This document shows positions 41,301 through 50,811 of a stretch of 64,000 nucleotides of DNA, in pieces. Location: assembly GCA_027003075.1 (NCBI GenBank), contig JALWYV010000005.1:1-64000 (forward strand), written 5' to 3'. A program made the translations under genes and the position numbers. Numbering within the stretch: the stretch's first letter is position 1; each line of letters starts with the position of its first letter. Source of the stretch: Caldifarciminota bacterium. Lineage in GTDB: Bacteria > Hydrothermota > Hydrothermia > LBFQ01. The notes under the pieces were generated by a model that was not told the origin of the DNA, did not search any database, and saw only the letters and a program-made list of their open reading frames with translations.

Positions 41301-42195
41301 CCTTATAAACCCTTACGCGTGGGCGGTTACCTACCTGAGGTTCAGGAGTAAGCCGGTATACCCGGTTCTACCCTCTGTGGGTATAGGGAACCTCAGGACC
41401 GGAGGGACGGGTAAAACCCCGCTGGTTATGGAGATGGTGAAGAGGCTACCCTCTCCAGCCGTCGTCACCCTCGGATACAGGCGGAAGTACAGGGGTTGTT
41501 TCACGTCCGAGGAGCATCCCTCTCCCGACCACCTCGGGGACGAAGGGTACATGATACACCGGAAAACGGGTGTCCCGGTCGTAGCCTGTAAGGACAGACT
41601 GAAGGGGGCGGAGATTGCAAAGGCCCTCGGCGCCAGAGTGGTGGTGTACGACGACGTCTTCCAGTACTTCGGTGTTAGGCCCCACGTGAGCGTTCTGCTG
41701 CTCAGGCCCTCCGATGTCAACGCCTACGTTCTCCCCTTCGGCCCTTTAAGGGAGCCTTTCCCGGCATATCGGTTTGCGGATCTGCTCGTGTTCAACTTCA
41801 AACTGGATCCTCCATCACCTCTCCCCGATCTGGGTAAACCCACGTTCTCCATGAGGTACAGGGTGGAGGGAATGGTTAAGAACGGCGAGGTCCTTCCACT
41901 GAAAGGAAGAAAGGTCTTCGTATTCTGTGCCATAGCCGACCCCATGAGCTTTATAAAGGCCGTAAAGGAGGCAGGTGGGGAGATAGTGGGGAAGAAGATT
42001 TACCCGGATCACTGGTGGATATCCGAAAGGGACATCGTGGAGATAAGAAGGAAAGCCCGTGAAATGGAAGCCGTTCCCCTGTGTACGGAAAAGGACTTTT
42101 ATCGTATGGGTTTACCCGATATTCCCTATCTGAAGGTTTCCGTAAAGGTGGACGAAGGCCTGTTCAGGGAAATAGAAAGGAGACTCGGTGTTTAA
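41278..42195 (+). CDS. lpxK: Tetraacyldisaccharide 4'-kinase
   Basis: Lipid A synthesis, phosphorylating the disaccharide at the inner membrane. 305 residues; P-loop GNLRTGGTGKTPLV, DDVFQYF, and IADPMSFIKAVKEAGGEIVG with DHWWI. Evidence for an LPS-type outer membrane. It ends at a TTAA shared with the opposing Wzz/BY-kinase gene. TTG at 41287 is a possible alternative start. Confidence 0.94.
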   Translation: MGYLRGPDLINPYAWAVTYLRFRSKPVYPVLPSVGIGNLRTGGTGKTPLVMEMVKRLPSPAVVTLGYRRKYRGCFTSEEHPSPDHLGDEGYMIHRKTGVPVVACKDRLKGAEIAKALGARVVVYDDVFQYFGVRPHVSVLLLRPSDVNAYVLPFGPLREPFPAYRFADLLVFNFKLDPPSPLPDLGKPTFSMRYRVEGMVKNGEVLPLKGRKVFVFCAIADPMSFIKAVKEAGGEIVGKKIYPDHWWISERDIVEIRRKAREMEAVPLCTEKDFYRMGLPDIPYLKVSVKVDEGLFREIERRLGV

Positions 42196-44282
42196 TCCTT
42201 CTTCCTGCGAAAGAGAGCTGACACCTTTTCTCTGACGGTGGATAACCAGCCCGTCCGTTTCCTGCCGTACCGACCGTAGTACTTACTGTAATAGGTGGAT
42301 GCCCTGCCTATCTGGTTGAATATTACGAGGTCGGGTGTCAGGTCTATCTTCTTCAGGTTGGAGCGATGTGTATAGTTATAACGTACGACCAGAACGTACC
42401 TGACGGCGAACTGGTGCAACAGTTTTATCTCTGGTGAGACGGTAACCGGAGGGAGATCAAGCACAACCCTGAAACGCTGAATGAGATCCCCGATGTTGTT
42501 GAGCATCCTCCTGAAGACCAGCAGGTGGTCTTCCTCCGTTTTACCTACAGGGAGGATGTACAGGTAGTCGTGCACTTTGTGGGGATCGTATTTCCCGTTG
42601 GCATAACCCTCCACATCGGAAAGACCAAAGAGTTCACTCAACCCTTTGGCCCGGATATCCCCGTCTATCAAGAGCACCGGGATACCCGACAGGGCAGCGG
42701 TGGCGGCGAGGTTCGCGCTTATGAAGGTCTTCCCTTCTCCCGTCTGCGTACTGGTTATGGCCACGATCTCTTTGAGCTCGTCAAACATACCTAACCTGAA
42801 AAGTAGCTTTCTGAACTCGTTGAGAGCCGGGGAGGAGGAGTCCACCTCCTTGATACGAACCATCTGGTAGGGCAGGAGATCAAAACGGGAGAAGGTGGGC
42901 ATGGATATAACCCTGTCCTTCGGGAAAGGCAGCATATCCTCGTCAAGGAGGACGTCGGTTGTCAGATCCCTGAAAAAGGCCAGAGCAATGCCGATCACCA
43001 GTCCTATGAGGAAGCCGAGGAGGGCGGCAAACCTGCTCCTGCTGTATATTCCCACTTTTCTGACCGTCGGCTCCCCCAGAATGGATATGTCCGGGACGAG
43101 ACTCCCGAGCTGCACGTCGGTGTCGTTCAACTTCTGGCCCAGAACTATATAGAAGTCCTCCGCATTCTCAAGGTTCCTCTGGATGGTGAGCAGAACGGAC
43201 TGCTCCTTAAGTACGACCGGCAGGACCCTCTTGTAATAGGCCATCTGCTCTTTAACGTACTCCAGACTCCTGTCAACGGATTTAAGTATCAGGTTGTTAA
43301 GGGCGTGGAGTTTGCCTTCAAGTATACGGAACTGGGGATGGTGCCTGCCCTTCGTGGTCTCCACACCTCTCATCTCCAGAAGTAGAGATAGCCTCTGCCT
43401 CTGCAGGTCGTTTATTACGGCATCTCCCACATCCACGAAGACCGTATCTTCAGGGGATTTCCTGAGCAGATCCTTCAACTCCTTAAGGGCCATCTCTCTC
43501 TCTTTGAGATTTCCCATCGCGAGAAGCACCTTTTCCTCCGTGAGTTCCGGATACTTCATCTGTTTCTTAAACCTCTCAATCTCACTGGCGAAGTGTGTGA
43601 TCTCCTGTTTGTAGAATTCCATAAGTCTGGCGATGGTGTTCCTCTGTCTCAGGAGTTTCCGTTTTTTCTCCTCAAGGTGCTTCTTTATTATCCAGCGAGC
43701 GGTTACTTCTGCGGCCTTTAAAGCCCACCTCTTATCAGGAGACTGCTGTTCAAGTACGAAAAATACCGTAGGGGAAAGGGCGTTTCCACCTTCCCGATCC
43801 TCAAGCAATCGGATGTTCCCTCTGGAAAGCCGTTTCCATAACCCCAGAGTGTCGTAAACGATCACCGTGAACTTACTGGAGCAGGGGCACTTGACCACGC
43901 CGGGATTTTTCTCTGTGTACACTCCGGGTTTAAGGGCGGTTATCCCGGCTATACGGCCGCGAACGACCTCGTACATGAGAGAGGTGTCTTTCAGCCCTGT
44001 ATAAAACTCCGCAAACTTTATCTTCAGCTTCAGCACGTCAATGTCCACGGATTTTCTCTCCTGAGAGGTGGGAACCTGAGCCGTAAGCACGCTGACCTCT
44101 TTCTCTTTTGCCGTCTGCATCATGTAAATCTGGCCTTTAAAGATGGGTCCTTTCCTCAGGAGAAGGTTGGCTCCCACGGTCAGGAGAGTAGAGAGGAGGG
44201 TAACCAGGAGGATTAGTTTCCATTCCCTTAAAAATACCGCTTTTATCCGCCTGTAGGTGTACTGAAATCCAGTCTCGCTCAT
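42192..44282 (-). CDS. Wzz-type polysaccharide co-polymerase with BY-kinase-like ATPase domain
   Basis: 696 residues. Wzz domain with a first membrane helix near residue 25, a long coiled-coil periplasmic part (about 190-380), a second helix near 415, then a cytoplasmic P-loop domain: Walker A TQTGEGKTFISANLA, Walker A' VLLIDGDIRAKG and Walker B VVLDLPPV. The C-terminal tail is tyrosine-rich (STYYSKYYGRYG), as in autophosphorylating BY-kinases. Controls export or chain length of extracellular polysaccharide. ATG overlaps the upstream TPR gene stop. Confidence 0.88.
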   Translation of the reverse strand: MSETGFQYTYRRIKAVFLREWKLILLVTLLSTLLTVGANLLLRKGPIFKGQIYMMQTAKEKEVSVLTAQVPTSQERKSVDIDVLKLKIKFAEFYTGLKDTSLMYEVVRGRIAGITALKPGVYTEKNPGVVKCPCSSKFTVIVYDTLGLWKRLSRGNIRLLEDREGGNALSPTVFFVLEQQSPDKRWALKAAEVTARWIIKKHLEEKKRKLLRQRNTIARLMEFYKQEITHFASEIERFKKQMKYPELTEEKVLLAMGNLKEREMALKELKDLLRKSPEDTVFVDVGDAVINDLQRQRLSLLLEMRGVETTKGRHHPQFRILEGKLHALNNLILKSVDRSLEYVKEQMAYYKRVLPVVLKEQSVLLTIQRNLENAEDFYIVLGQKLNDTDVQLGSLVPDISILGEPTVRKVGIYSRSRFAALLGFLIGLVIGIALAFFRDLTTDVLLDEDMLPFPKDRVISMPTFSRFDLLPYQMVRIKEVDSSSPALNEFRKLLFRLGMFDELKEIVAITSTQTGEGKTFISANLAATAALSGIPVLLIDGDIRAKGLSELFGLSDVEGYANGKYDPHKVHDYLYILPVGKTEEDHLLVFRRMLNNIGDLIQRFRVVLDLPPVTVSPEIKLLHQFAVRYVLVVRYNYTHRSNLKKIDLTPDLVIFNQIGRASTYYSKYYGRYGRKRTGWLSTVREKVSALFRRKKD

Positions 44283-45304
44283 TCCAGATCCAGCCTCTGC
44301 TTTGCCCTCTTGTAGAACCTCTTAAGGTTGCGGATGATGCGTTTGAGTTTCTTTCTATCGGAAGACGGAGCCTCCTCGTAGTACTTCAGGGCAACTTCAA
44401 AGTACTTTATCGCCTCGTCAAACTTACCCAGAAAGTACTTGGTATAACCGAGGTAGTACGCGATGTATACCACGTTGTAGGGTACGTTCGGCTGATCCCT
44501 GAGTATCAGGTATAGTAGCCCTTCGTAAACGTCCTCCGCATCGTCAAACCGGCCTTCTCTTAAAAGCAATCCACCGTACACCCATCGGAAATACCGGCTC
44601 TCCGGGTACCTCTCAACGTAAGATCTCAGTATGGGTATGGCTTCTCTCGCCCGGCCTTCCCTCATGAGGACCCAGGCCAGCGTCAGGGCGGAGATAACGG
44701 AGGTGTAGTGTCCCTTTCTCCATGCAAGTTTGAGGTACTCTATGCCTTTCTTTTTTCTCTCCTCCCGGTTTTTCACAAGAAAGAAGGTGGGGATTATGCC
44801 TATGCGGTTGGGTGCCTTGGATAGGGCGTAGTTGTATATGCCCAGAGGGAAATAGGCGTCGTACAGTGTGGAGTCCTCCTCTATCGTGGCCTTCAGGGGT
44901 TTAACCCCCTCAAGGGCGTACTTCAGAGCTACCACGTAGTTCCCGGATCTGCCAGCGCGCATGGCCTTGTAGCCGTAGGACCCGGCTATAAAGAAGAGCA
45001 TCCACGCCTTTTCCTTACCCTTTACTCCATCGGACAGGCGGGCCTTAGCCTTCTCCTCCGCAATTTTCATGTTCTTGAAGAATTCGTTCTCGTATCTGTT
45101 AGTGTGGTAGTCCTCCATGTAGTAATCGTAAATGGCGGCCTTAAAGAAGTAACCCACCGGTTCGTGGGGATAACGCTTTATGGCCTCGTTTATTACGGAG
45201 AGAGCGGCCCCGTACCTCTCGCGATACGTGTACTCCAGAGCAGTTAACACGAGGCTGTCCAGCTCAGGACTGAACGGTACTGCTGCTGGGATTAAGAGTA
45301 TCAA
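44279..45304 (-). CDS. Exported TPR-repeat protein
   Basis: 341 residues, with helical TPR pairs through most of its length (ALSVINEAIKRYPHEPVGYF, REAIPILRSYVERYPES, DEAIKYFEVALKYYEEA). N-terminus MILLIPAAVPFSPEL is a short uncharged signal. It begins with TTG inside the 3' end of nuoG (41-base overlap), so the start is uncertain. Probably an assembly partner of the polysaccharide system downstream, by position only. Confidence 0.75.
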   Translation of the reverse strand: MILLIPAAVPFSPELDSLVLTALEYTYRERYGAALSVINEAIKRYPHEPVGYFFKAAIYDYYMEDYHTNRYENEFFKNMKIAEEKAKARLSDGVKGKEKAWMLFFIAGSYGYKAMRAGRSGNYVVALKYALEGVKPLKATIEEDSTLYDAYFPLGIYNYALSKAPNRIGIIPTFFLVKNREERKKKGIEYLKLAWRKGHYTSVISALTLAWVLMREGRAREAIPILRSYVERYPESRYFRWVYGGLLLREGRFDDAEDVYEGLLYLILRDQPNVPYNVVYIAYYLGYTKYFLGKFDEAIKYFEVALKYYEEAPSSDRKKLKRIIRNLKRFYKRAKQRLDLE

Positions 45305-47726
45305 CGGGTGTTATTTTACCGGTGATGGACTCGTTCAGAGGTAGGTCGTAGAAGAACCCCCTGAAGAGTATCAGGTTTCCCGGTACGTCCTTGGTTACGG
45401 CTACGGCGACCTCGTACTCTCTATGGCCGATCTTCAGGAGGGCCTTATCCCCGTCCTTAAGTCCCTGTTTCTCTGCGTACTCGGAGCCCACGAACACAGT
45501 CTTTTCCTTCACGAAGGGTTTGTGTATCCTGTTTCTGAAGGCGTAGTAGGAGCCACGGTAGATGTCGTGCGTGTGCAGGAGTAGCAGCCCATCACGTTTC
45601 TCGCCTTTCACAGGGGTATACCCCTCAACGGCGAAATCGTACGATGCGAGCGGGTACCTGTAAACCCTCTTGAGTTTGGCTATGGTGGGAACGTAATCGG
45701 GGTACGGCCTCTCCTCGTACGGCATGTCGTAAGGGTGGAAGTCAAGGTTCTGATAGACGAGAACGTTCTTAACCATCTCGTCAAACACATCGCGGGCGTT
45801 CCTCCACGGGGCGGTTCCACCGAGGCGGTTTATGAGGCTCTTGAATATCCACCAGGCAGGACGGCTACCCTCGTAGGGCCACAGGGCGTCTTTGCCGTAC
45901 TGCACCCTCCCCTCAAGGTTGGTACGGGTACCTTCCTCCTCGTAAGGTACGGTTATGGGCAGAACGGCCGAGGCGTACTCCGTGGAGGGGTCCCAGAAGG
46001 AGGTCATAACCACAACGAAGGGGGTGTTCTCAAGGGCCTTAACCACCAGATTCCTGTCGTAGTACTCGTAGAGAGGCTCAACCTCCCAGAGGAAAAGAAC
46101 GTCTATCTCACCGTTGGCTGCTTTCTGAAGGATCTCTCCAGTGGTGGAGCCGTCGGGGAAGGGTGTGAATTCAACGTCCACGAATCCCTGCCCGTTGGGG
46201 GCCGTCCTCAGGAGGAGGAACTTCACCCGGTCGTCCACTGCCGATACGTGGGCGAGATTGGACTGAGCTTCGGCGTCCATATCGTCCGGGAAGATGAGTA
46301 GGGGGGACTTAGCATCTTTAAACGCCTTCACCACGTCTGCAAGCTCCGGATCTGGCTCGTCAACGGTGAACTGGTAGGTAAGATAAGTTTCGCTTCCCGC
46401 AGGCACCTTCACCCACTCGGCCCATCCATCCCGTACGTACCTCTCCCTGTAGGGGTTCAGGACGAATATCCTGGCTCCCCTGCGGGCGGCTCTGACGAGG
46501 CGGATACCTATACCCGGAACGGTCTCTCTCACGTCCCCGAAGATGAATATGGCGTCAGCCTTATCTATATCGGCCACCTTCGCGGTTGAGGCGGAGTAAC
46601 CCACCGCTCTCCTTATCGGATCCTCCTTAAAGGCGGCGTGGGGAGGACGGAAGTCCACGTCCTGCGTCATGAGGATCTCCTTGAACAGCCTTCGGCCGGC
46701 GTAGGCGGCTTCGTTCGTCCCCCTTCCACCGGATATAACGGCGATCCTCTTACCCTTCACGTTCTCGGCTACCCAGTCAAGGGCTATCTCCCAGTTGACC
46801 TTTACCCACTTGCCGTCTCTGGACTTCAGGTGGGGATAGTCCACCCTGTCCTTGTGGTTGTAAACGTACTCGTGGGAGAACCTGTCCCTGTCCGTGATCC
46901 AGAACTCGTTTACGTCGGGGTTCTCGCGGCCGTTTATCCGCACCACCTTGTGGACGTCCTCCCTCTTACCACCCTTCACCATCTTACCCTTCGTGTAGGG
47001 TTTGCGGCTTATCACCTCCACCGTAACGTTGGCACCGAGGGAGTCCTCGGGACTTATGGCCGGAACTTTCTCAATGTTCCACGGCCTCGTGTAGTACTTG
47101 TAATCCCCACCGTTTATAGCTCCGACGGGGCAGATCTCAATGAGGTTGCCGGAGAACTCGTTGTTGACGAAGCGATCCTTCTCAGGCCCGAAGACGGTGT
47201 ACCATCCCCTGTCAAAGACTGACCAGTCCTTACCTCCTCCTATCGTCCAGTAGAAGGTGGAACACTTGAAGCACTGGATACACCTGTGAGGTTCAAGGTC
47301 AAAGTAGGGACCGGCGTCGTGCTTGGGGAAAAGCCTCTTGGGGAAGGTGTACTTGCTGGTCGTGGGGCCGAAGAGGTAGGTTATTTCCTGAAGGTCACAC
47401 TCTCCACCCTTATCGCATATGGGACAGTCAAGGGGGTGGTTCGTCAGGAGCAGGGCCACAACGGACCTCTGGGTCTCCTTAACCGGTTCGGTTGTCGTCC
47501 ATACCTTCATCCCGTTCTCAGCCCGTGTGGCGCACGCGGGCTTTAACCCCCTGCGTCCTCTCCGATCTTCAACCTCAACGAGACAGACCCTACACCCGGC
47601 CCATACAGGGAGTTTGGGATGATAACAAAAAACGGGGATCTTCTCTCCGTTCCTCCACGCTATATCAAGTAAGGTTTCGCCCTCTTTGAACTCAACTTCC
47701 TTACCGTTAAGCAGGATTTTTGCCAT
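45264..47726 (-). CDS. nuoG: NADH-quinone oxidoreductase subunit G
   Basis: 820 residues. N-terminal 2Fe-2S ferredoxin domain (FCYHPKLPVWAGCRVC, later KPACA), His-Cys cluster motif HPLDCPICDKGGECDL, 4Fe-4S motif HRCIQCFKC with EICPVGA, then a molybdopterin-oxidoreductase-like body and C-terminal domain. No other nuo genes are in the window, so either complex I genes are scattered or this belongs to a related dehydrogenase. ATG is 7 bases after TATAAT (47739-47734). Confidence 0.92.
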   Translation of the reverse strand: MAKILLNGKEVEFKEGETLLDIAWRNGEKIPVFCYHPKLPVWAGCRVCLVEVEDRRGRRGLKPACATRAENGMKVWTTTEPVKETQRSVVALLLTNHPLDCPICDKGGECDLQEITYLFGPTTSKYTFPKRLFPKHDAGPYFDLEPHRCIQCFKCSTFYWTIGGGKDWSVFDRGWYTVFGPEKDRFVNNEFSGNLIEICPVGAINGGDYKYYTRPWNIEKVPAISPEDSLGANVTVEVISRKPYTKGKMVKGGKREDVHKVVRINGRENPDVNEFWITDRDRFSHEYVYNHKDRVDYPHLKSRDGKWVKVNWEIALDWVAENVKGKRIAVISGGRGTNEAAYAGRRLFKEILMTQDVDFRPPHAAFKEDPIRRAVGYSASTAKVADIDKADAIFIFGDVRETVPGIGIRLVRAARRGARIFVLNPYRERYVRDGWAEWVKVPAGSETYLTYQFTVDEPDPELADVVKAFKDAKSPLLIFPDDMDAEAQSNLAHVSAVDDRVKFLLLRTAPNGQGFVDVEFTPFPDGSTTGEILQKAANGEIDVLFLWEVEPLYEYYDRNLVVKALENTPFVVVMTSFWDPSTEYASAVLPITVPYEEEGTRTNLEGRVQYGKDALWPYEGSRPAWWIFKSLINRLGGTAPWRNARDVFDEMVKNVLVYQNLDFHPYDMPYEERPYPDYVPTIAKLKRVYRYPLASYDFAVEGYTPVKGEKRDGLLLLHTHDIYRGSYYAFRNRIHKPFVKEKTVFVGSEYAEKQGLKDGDKALLKIGHREYEVAVAVTKDVPGNLILFRGFFYDLPLNESITGKITPVDTLNPSSSTVQS

Positions 47727-47965
47727 GGAGGGTATTATACTGGGGAAGGGAAGTAAAGAACCCCCAGTCTGGAGGAACGATGCTATTATCCGTGCAGGGG
47801 AGTTTGCAGGTGGATCGGTGTCTGTACACGGGGTGATGATAAGTTTCCGGGGAATATAGGGTAAAGGTCTTTGCTGCTATGCTGAACGTTGGGGTAATTG
47901 TGGGACACTATGTGGCTGTGAGTGCATAAGTCTACATTACAGACTGATTTGTATCACAAAGCGAC

Positions 47966-48112
47966 TTCGTAAACCTCCGGAAAATTCTAACTTACGTGGG
48001 GTGCTTGAACGACCGTTCAAACGTATTAAAAGGCCGTTTCCTCAATAGTGATGGGCATCCACACCCACTTCGCAAACCCCCCGGGATTTCTGCAGGATTG
48101 GAGGTTTGCGAA
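47966..48112. repeat. Three-copy motif TTCGYAAACCYCC
   Basis: TTCGTAAACCTCC at 47966-47978 and TTCGCAAACCCCC at 48069-48081 are direct copies; 48100-48112 reads GGAGGTTTGCGAA, the exact inverse of TTCGCAAACCTCC. The last copy also forms a hairpin GGAGGTT/AACCTCC (48100-48117). Flanking bases of the first two copies are partly alike (ACTTCG... ending in TTCT). Confidence 0.55.
48005..48020. repeat. Palindrome TTGAACG-AC-CGTTCAA
   Basis: Seven-base perfect arms around AC, about 120 bases upstream of the CRISPR leader -10. Typical size of a dimeric repressor site; no T-run follows, so not a terminator. Confidence 0.5.
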
Positions 48113-48136
48113 CCTCCACCTTCATTTTCCCGCCCT

Positions 48137-48193
48137 TATAATACCCGGTAGTTCCGCATGAGAATTGAGAATTTGGCGAGGGATGAGAGATGG
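48137..48193 (+). promoter_or_regulatory. CRISPR leader with -10 box
   Basis: TATAAT at 48137-48142, then about 51 bases to the first repeat. The sequence before it (CCCGCCCT) has no -35. Its position and the degenerate repeat at the far end both say the array is read on the plus strand. Confidence 0.65.
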
Positions 48194-49640
48194 GTTTACA
48201 GCCTACCTATAAGGGATTGAAACTTGTAATACTCCCATGCATCTTTAACCTCCTTGCCATGTTTACAGCCTACCTATAAGGGATTGAAACTTACCTGCCA
48301 GCGCTTTACGCCGTCGTCGTAGTATTTGGTTTACAGCCTACCTATAAGGGATTGAAACGGCCGCTTAGGAGACCTATGGAGGTGTGAAAATGGGGTACGT
48401 TTACAGCCTACCTATAAGGGATTGAAACCCAGCAGCCCTGGGCGTGGTCATGCCACGTTGATATGTTTACAGCCTACCTATAAGGGATTGAAACAAGGGG
48501 GTGAAAATGACTAAGCCTCGTATTCCCGATAGTTTACAGCCTACCTATAAGGGATTGAAACCCGCATCGCTGAATTCTGGCACGACCGGTATTCCCGTGT
48601 TTACAGCCTACCTATAAGGGATTGAAACATAATTCGGGATGTTCCCGTTCAAGGCGGCGGCGAAAACGTTTACAGCCTACCTATAAGGGATTGAAACCGG
48701 CGAGGAGCGTCTTACCGAAACGACGGCCACAGGCGAGTTTACAGCCTACCTATAAGGGATTGAAACTCCGAGGAGTGCCACCATATAGTTGTTATATCAT
48801 GGGCGGTTTACAGCCTACCTATAAGGGATTGAAACTGCTTCATTTGAGTACTCAAGTTCCCAGACACGTTTGGGTTTACAGCCTACCTATAAGGGATTGA
48901 AACAGGAACTCACGGAGGGACTTTTGCGGACTGGAGGTGGTTTACAGCCTACCTATAAGGGATTGAAACCGTGGAGTCCTCCGAAAACTGGCATACCCTC
49001 GTAGCCCGTTTACAGCCTACCTATAAGGGATTGAAACCCGGGGCAAGATGTGTTGCCGTGCAACCCAAGGCGGGTTTACAGCCTACCTATAAGGGATTGA
49101 AACAGGCCATCAACCCGCCGCAGGACGTAAAGGAACTAATGTTTACAGCCTACCTATAAGGGATTGAAACTGATCCCCCGCCGTCCATACCTCCCCATAG
49201 CAGGGATCCGTTTACAGCCTACCTATAAGGGATTGAAACCGGGCGGAGTCTGGTCCAGGAGCTGGAGGACTCCGCGTTTACAGCCTACCTATAAGGGATT
49301 GAAACAAAGTATTTGGTCTGATTCTAACAACGTAAACGCCCAAAGTTTACAGCCTACCTATAAGGGATTGAAACTGATTCGCGTTCTATCCCGCACCCTA
49401 CATAAGGATTCTGGTTTACAGCCTACCTATAAGGGATTGAAACAGCCTCATCTTTCACCTCCTTTTTCAGGTTTTCCGCAAGTTTACAGCCTACCTATAA
49501 GGGATTGAAACGCCCTTAGAACATCCATATCAAAGTGTTTTCCGGGGGTTTACAGCCTACCTATAAGGGATTGAAACTAGTGCGATACGAGGACCAGGAG
49601 ACAGAAGATAAGGTTTTCAGCCTACCTATAAGGGATTAAC
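48194..49640 (+). CRISPR. CRISPR array, 22 repeats and 21 spacers
   Basis: The repeat is 30 bases, starting GTTTACAGCC, middle TACCTATAAG, ending GGATTGAAAC. Twenty-one copies are identical by eye; the last (from 49613) has a T for A at position 5 and a decayed 3' end, marking the trailer. Spacers are 35-40 bases and all differ. Repeats begin at 48194, 48261, 48329, 48399, 48465, 48532, 48599, 48668, 48737, 48806, 48874, 48940, 49008, 49074, 49141, 49210, 49276, 49345, 49414, 49482, 49548 and 49613. The ATTGAAAC end is the 5' handle of type I-B/III systems. No cas gene is in the window. Confidence 0.98.
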
Positions 49641-50750
49641 TCATAGAGTTATCCCGTACCTCTCAAGCACGAGATTCTTGAACTCCTTCGGATCGCGACT
49701 CACACGCAGCAGCCGACCTATTTCCATCCTCTTCATAACCGGGGGATAGTTGCCCGGAAACTCCTTCACAGCCTTCTGTACGAGTTCACGGAACTCCGCA
49801 ATGCGGGAAGTATAGTACTTCACGAACTCTTCCCACTCCATTACCTTCCTAAATCCTGGTCCTAGAACGTTTAACGTCCTGTCGTCTCTCTTCCACGCAA
49901 AGTTCACGTTGTACCTCTCAGCCATTTCCTCCATACGATCCTCCGGCAGATTTTTAGGGGCTTCGGTGAACCGGAGAGTATGGGCTACTATTCTAACGTC
50001 CACAGTGATAGCCCACACTTCCCTATCCTCTATCCACAGACGAACCAGAATAAACAGTGGAAATACGATGGCCAAATTACCTTTTATCCCAACAAAGGCC
50101 AACCTGACCTTTTCAAACTCTCCTCTCATCGGCTCTCCAAAGCTCTTTAGCGCCCGGAAAAACCCATGCCTGTCCTCTTCTCCCGGAACGTAGATTATGG
50201 AAAACCCCATAGCCCTCGCATGGAGGGTTGGATCAATCTTTTTCCTCTTTGGTTTCTTCTCCTTCTCCTCATCTTTCTTCCCGGATATCAAGGATAGGAC
50301 GATGCTCCTCGTTTTGGTTTCCTCAACGTCGGATCTGGAGGACAGTACTTTCCTCCTGACTATATCAATGCCGAACATCTCCTCAATCGCTTCCTCATCC
50401 ATATCCGCAACTTCTACGTACACTTCCCATCCGTTTTCTATTATCCCCTTTATCGTTTCCTTCAAAACATCTTCTGAACGTCGTACGATGTGTTGCAGAT
50501 ATTTCTCACCGTACTTCTCGGCTGCGTATCGGAAAAGCTTCATCCCCTGAAGTGATGATGGAGGACCTTCGGGTAACAGATCCAGCCACCACGGACTTTT
50601 AGCAAAGATGCCCTCGGCAGAAAGAAGTTTACCCCGGTATATGTAGATCGTCAGGATAGGATCTCCGAACATACCCCGCCTGACGTGTATAACACCGCTC
50701 CTCCTTTTGTGGATAAAATTGTTAACTACCTTCCGGATATCCTTCATCAA
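49641..50750 (-). CDS. Protein of unknown function beside the CRISPR array
   Basis: 369 residues. The first 40 residues (KRRSGVIHVRRGMFGDPILT, then YRGKLLSAEGI) resemble a DUF4388/PATAN-type domain. A highly charged linker EEKEKKPKRKKID (about 164-176) joins it to a C-terminal domain (FVGIKGNLAIVFPLFILVRL, LRFTEAPKNLPEDRMEEMAE) I cannot assign. The stop codon touches the last degenerate repeat. TTG at 50750 is 9 bases after TAGTAT (50765-50760); the next codon is ATG. It is not a recognisable Cas protein. Confidence 0.65.
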   Translation of the reverse strand: MMKDIRKVVNNFIHKRRSGVIHVRRGMFGDPILTIYIYRGKLLSAEGIFAKSPWWLDLLPEGPPSSLQGMKLFRYAAEKYGEKYLQHIVRRSEDVLKETIKGIIENGWEVYVEVADMDEEAIEEMFGIDIVRRKVLSSRSDVEETKTRSIVLSLISGKKDEEKEKKPKRKKIDPTLHARAMGFSIIYVPGEEDRHGFFRALKSFGEPMRGEFEKVRLAFVGIKGNLAIVFPLFILVRLWIEDREVWAITVDVRIVAHTLRFTEAPKNLPEDRMEEMAERYNVNFAWKRDDRTLNVLGPGFRKVMEWEEFVKYYTSRIAEFRELVQKAVKEFPGNYPPVMKRMEIGRLLRVSRDPKEFKNLVLERYGITL

Positions 50751-50811
50751 CGGTAGACAATACTAAAGCCGAAATCCCCTTCCGTTATCAGGCTCTGAAA
50801 GGTAAAAATTT

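Larger units (their letters stand above)
47740..48136. other. Gene-free region upstream of the CRISPR leader
   Basis: About 400 bases without a convincing gene. It holds a GGAGG-preceded 18-codon frame at 47793 that I do not believe, a 16-base palindrome at 48005, and three copies of a 13-base motif (47966, 48069, and inverted at 48100). It may be an extended CRISPR leader or the remains of a cas-linked region. Confidence 0.5.

Noticed and set aside
47793-47849. 18-codon frame after GGAGG upstream of the CRISPR region
   Set aside because: Too short and without any supporting feature; a GGAGG is common in this sequence.
48622-49508. Open frames across the CRISPR array with repeated LQPTYKGLK
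   Set aside because: They are translations of the DNA repeat itself; spacing and content follow the array, not a protein.
47740-50811. cas genes flanking the array
   Set aside because: Both strands were read; the only neighbour is an unassigned protein without Cas motifs.
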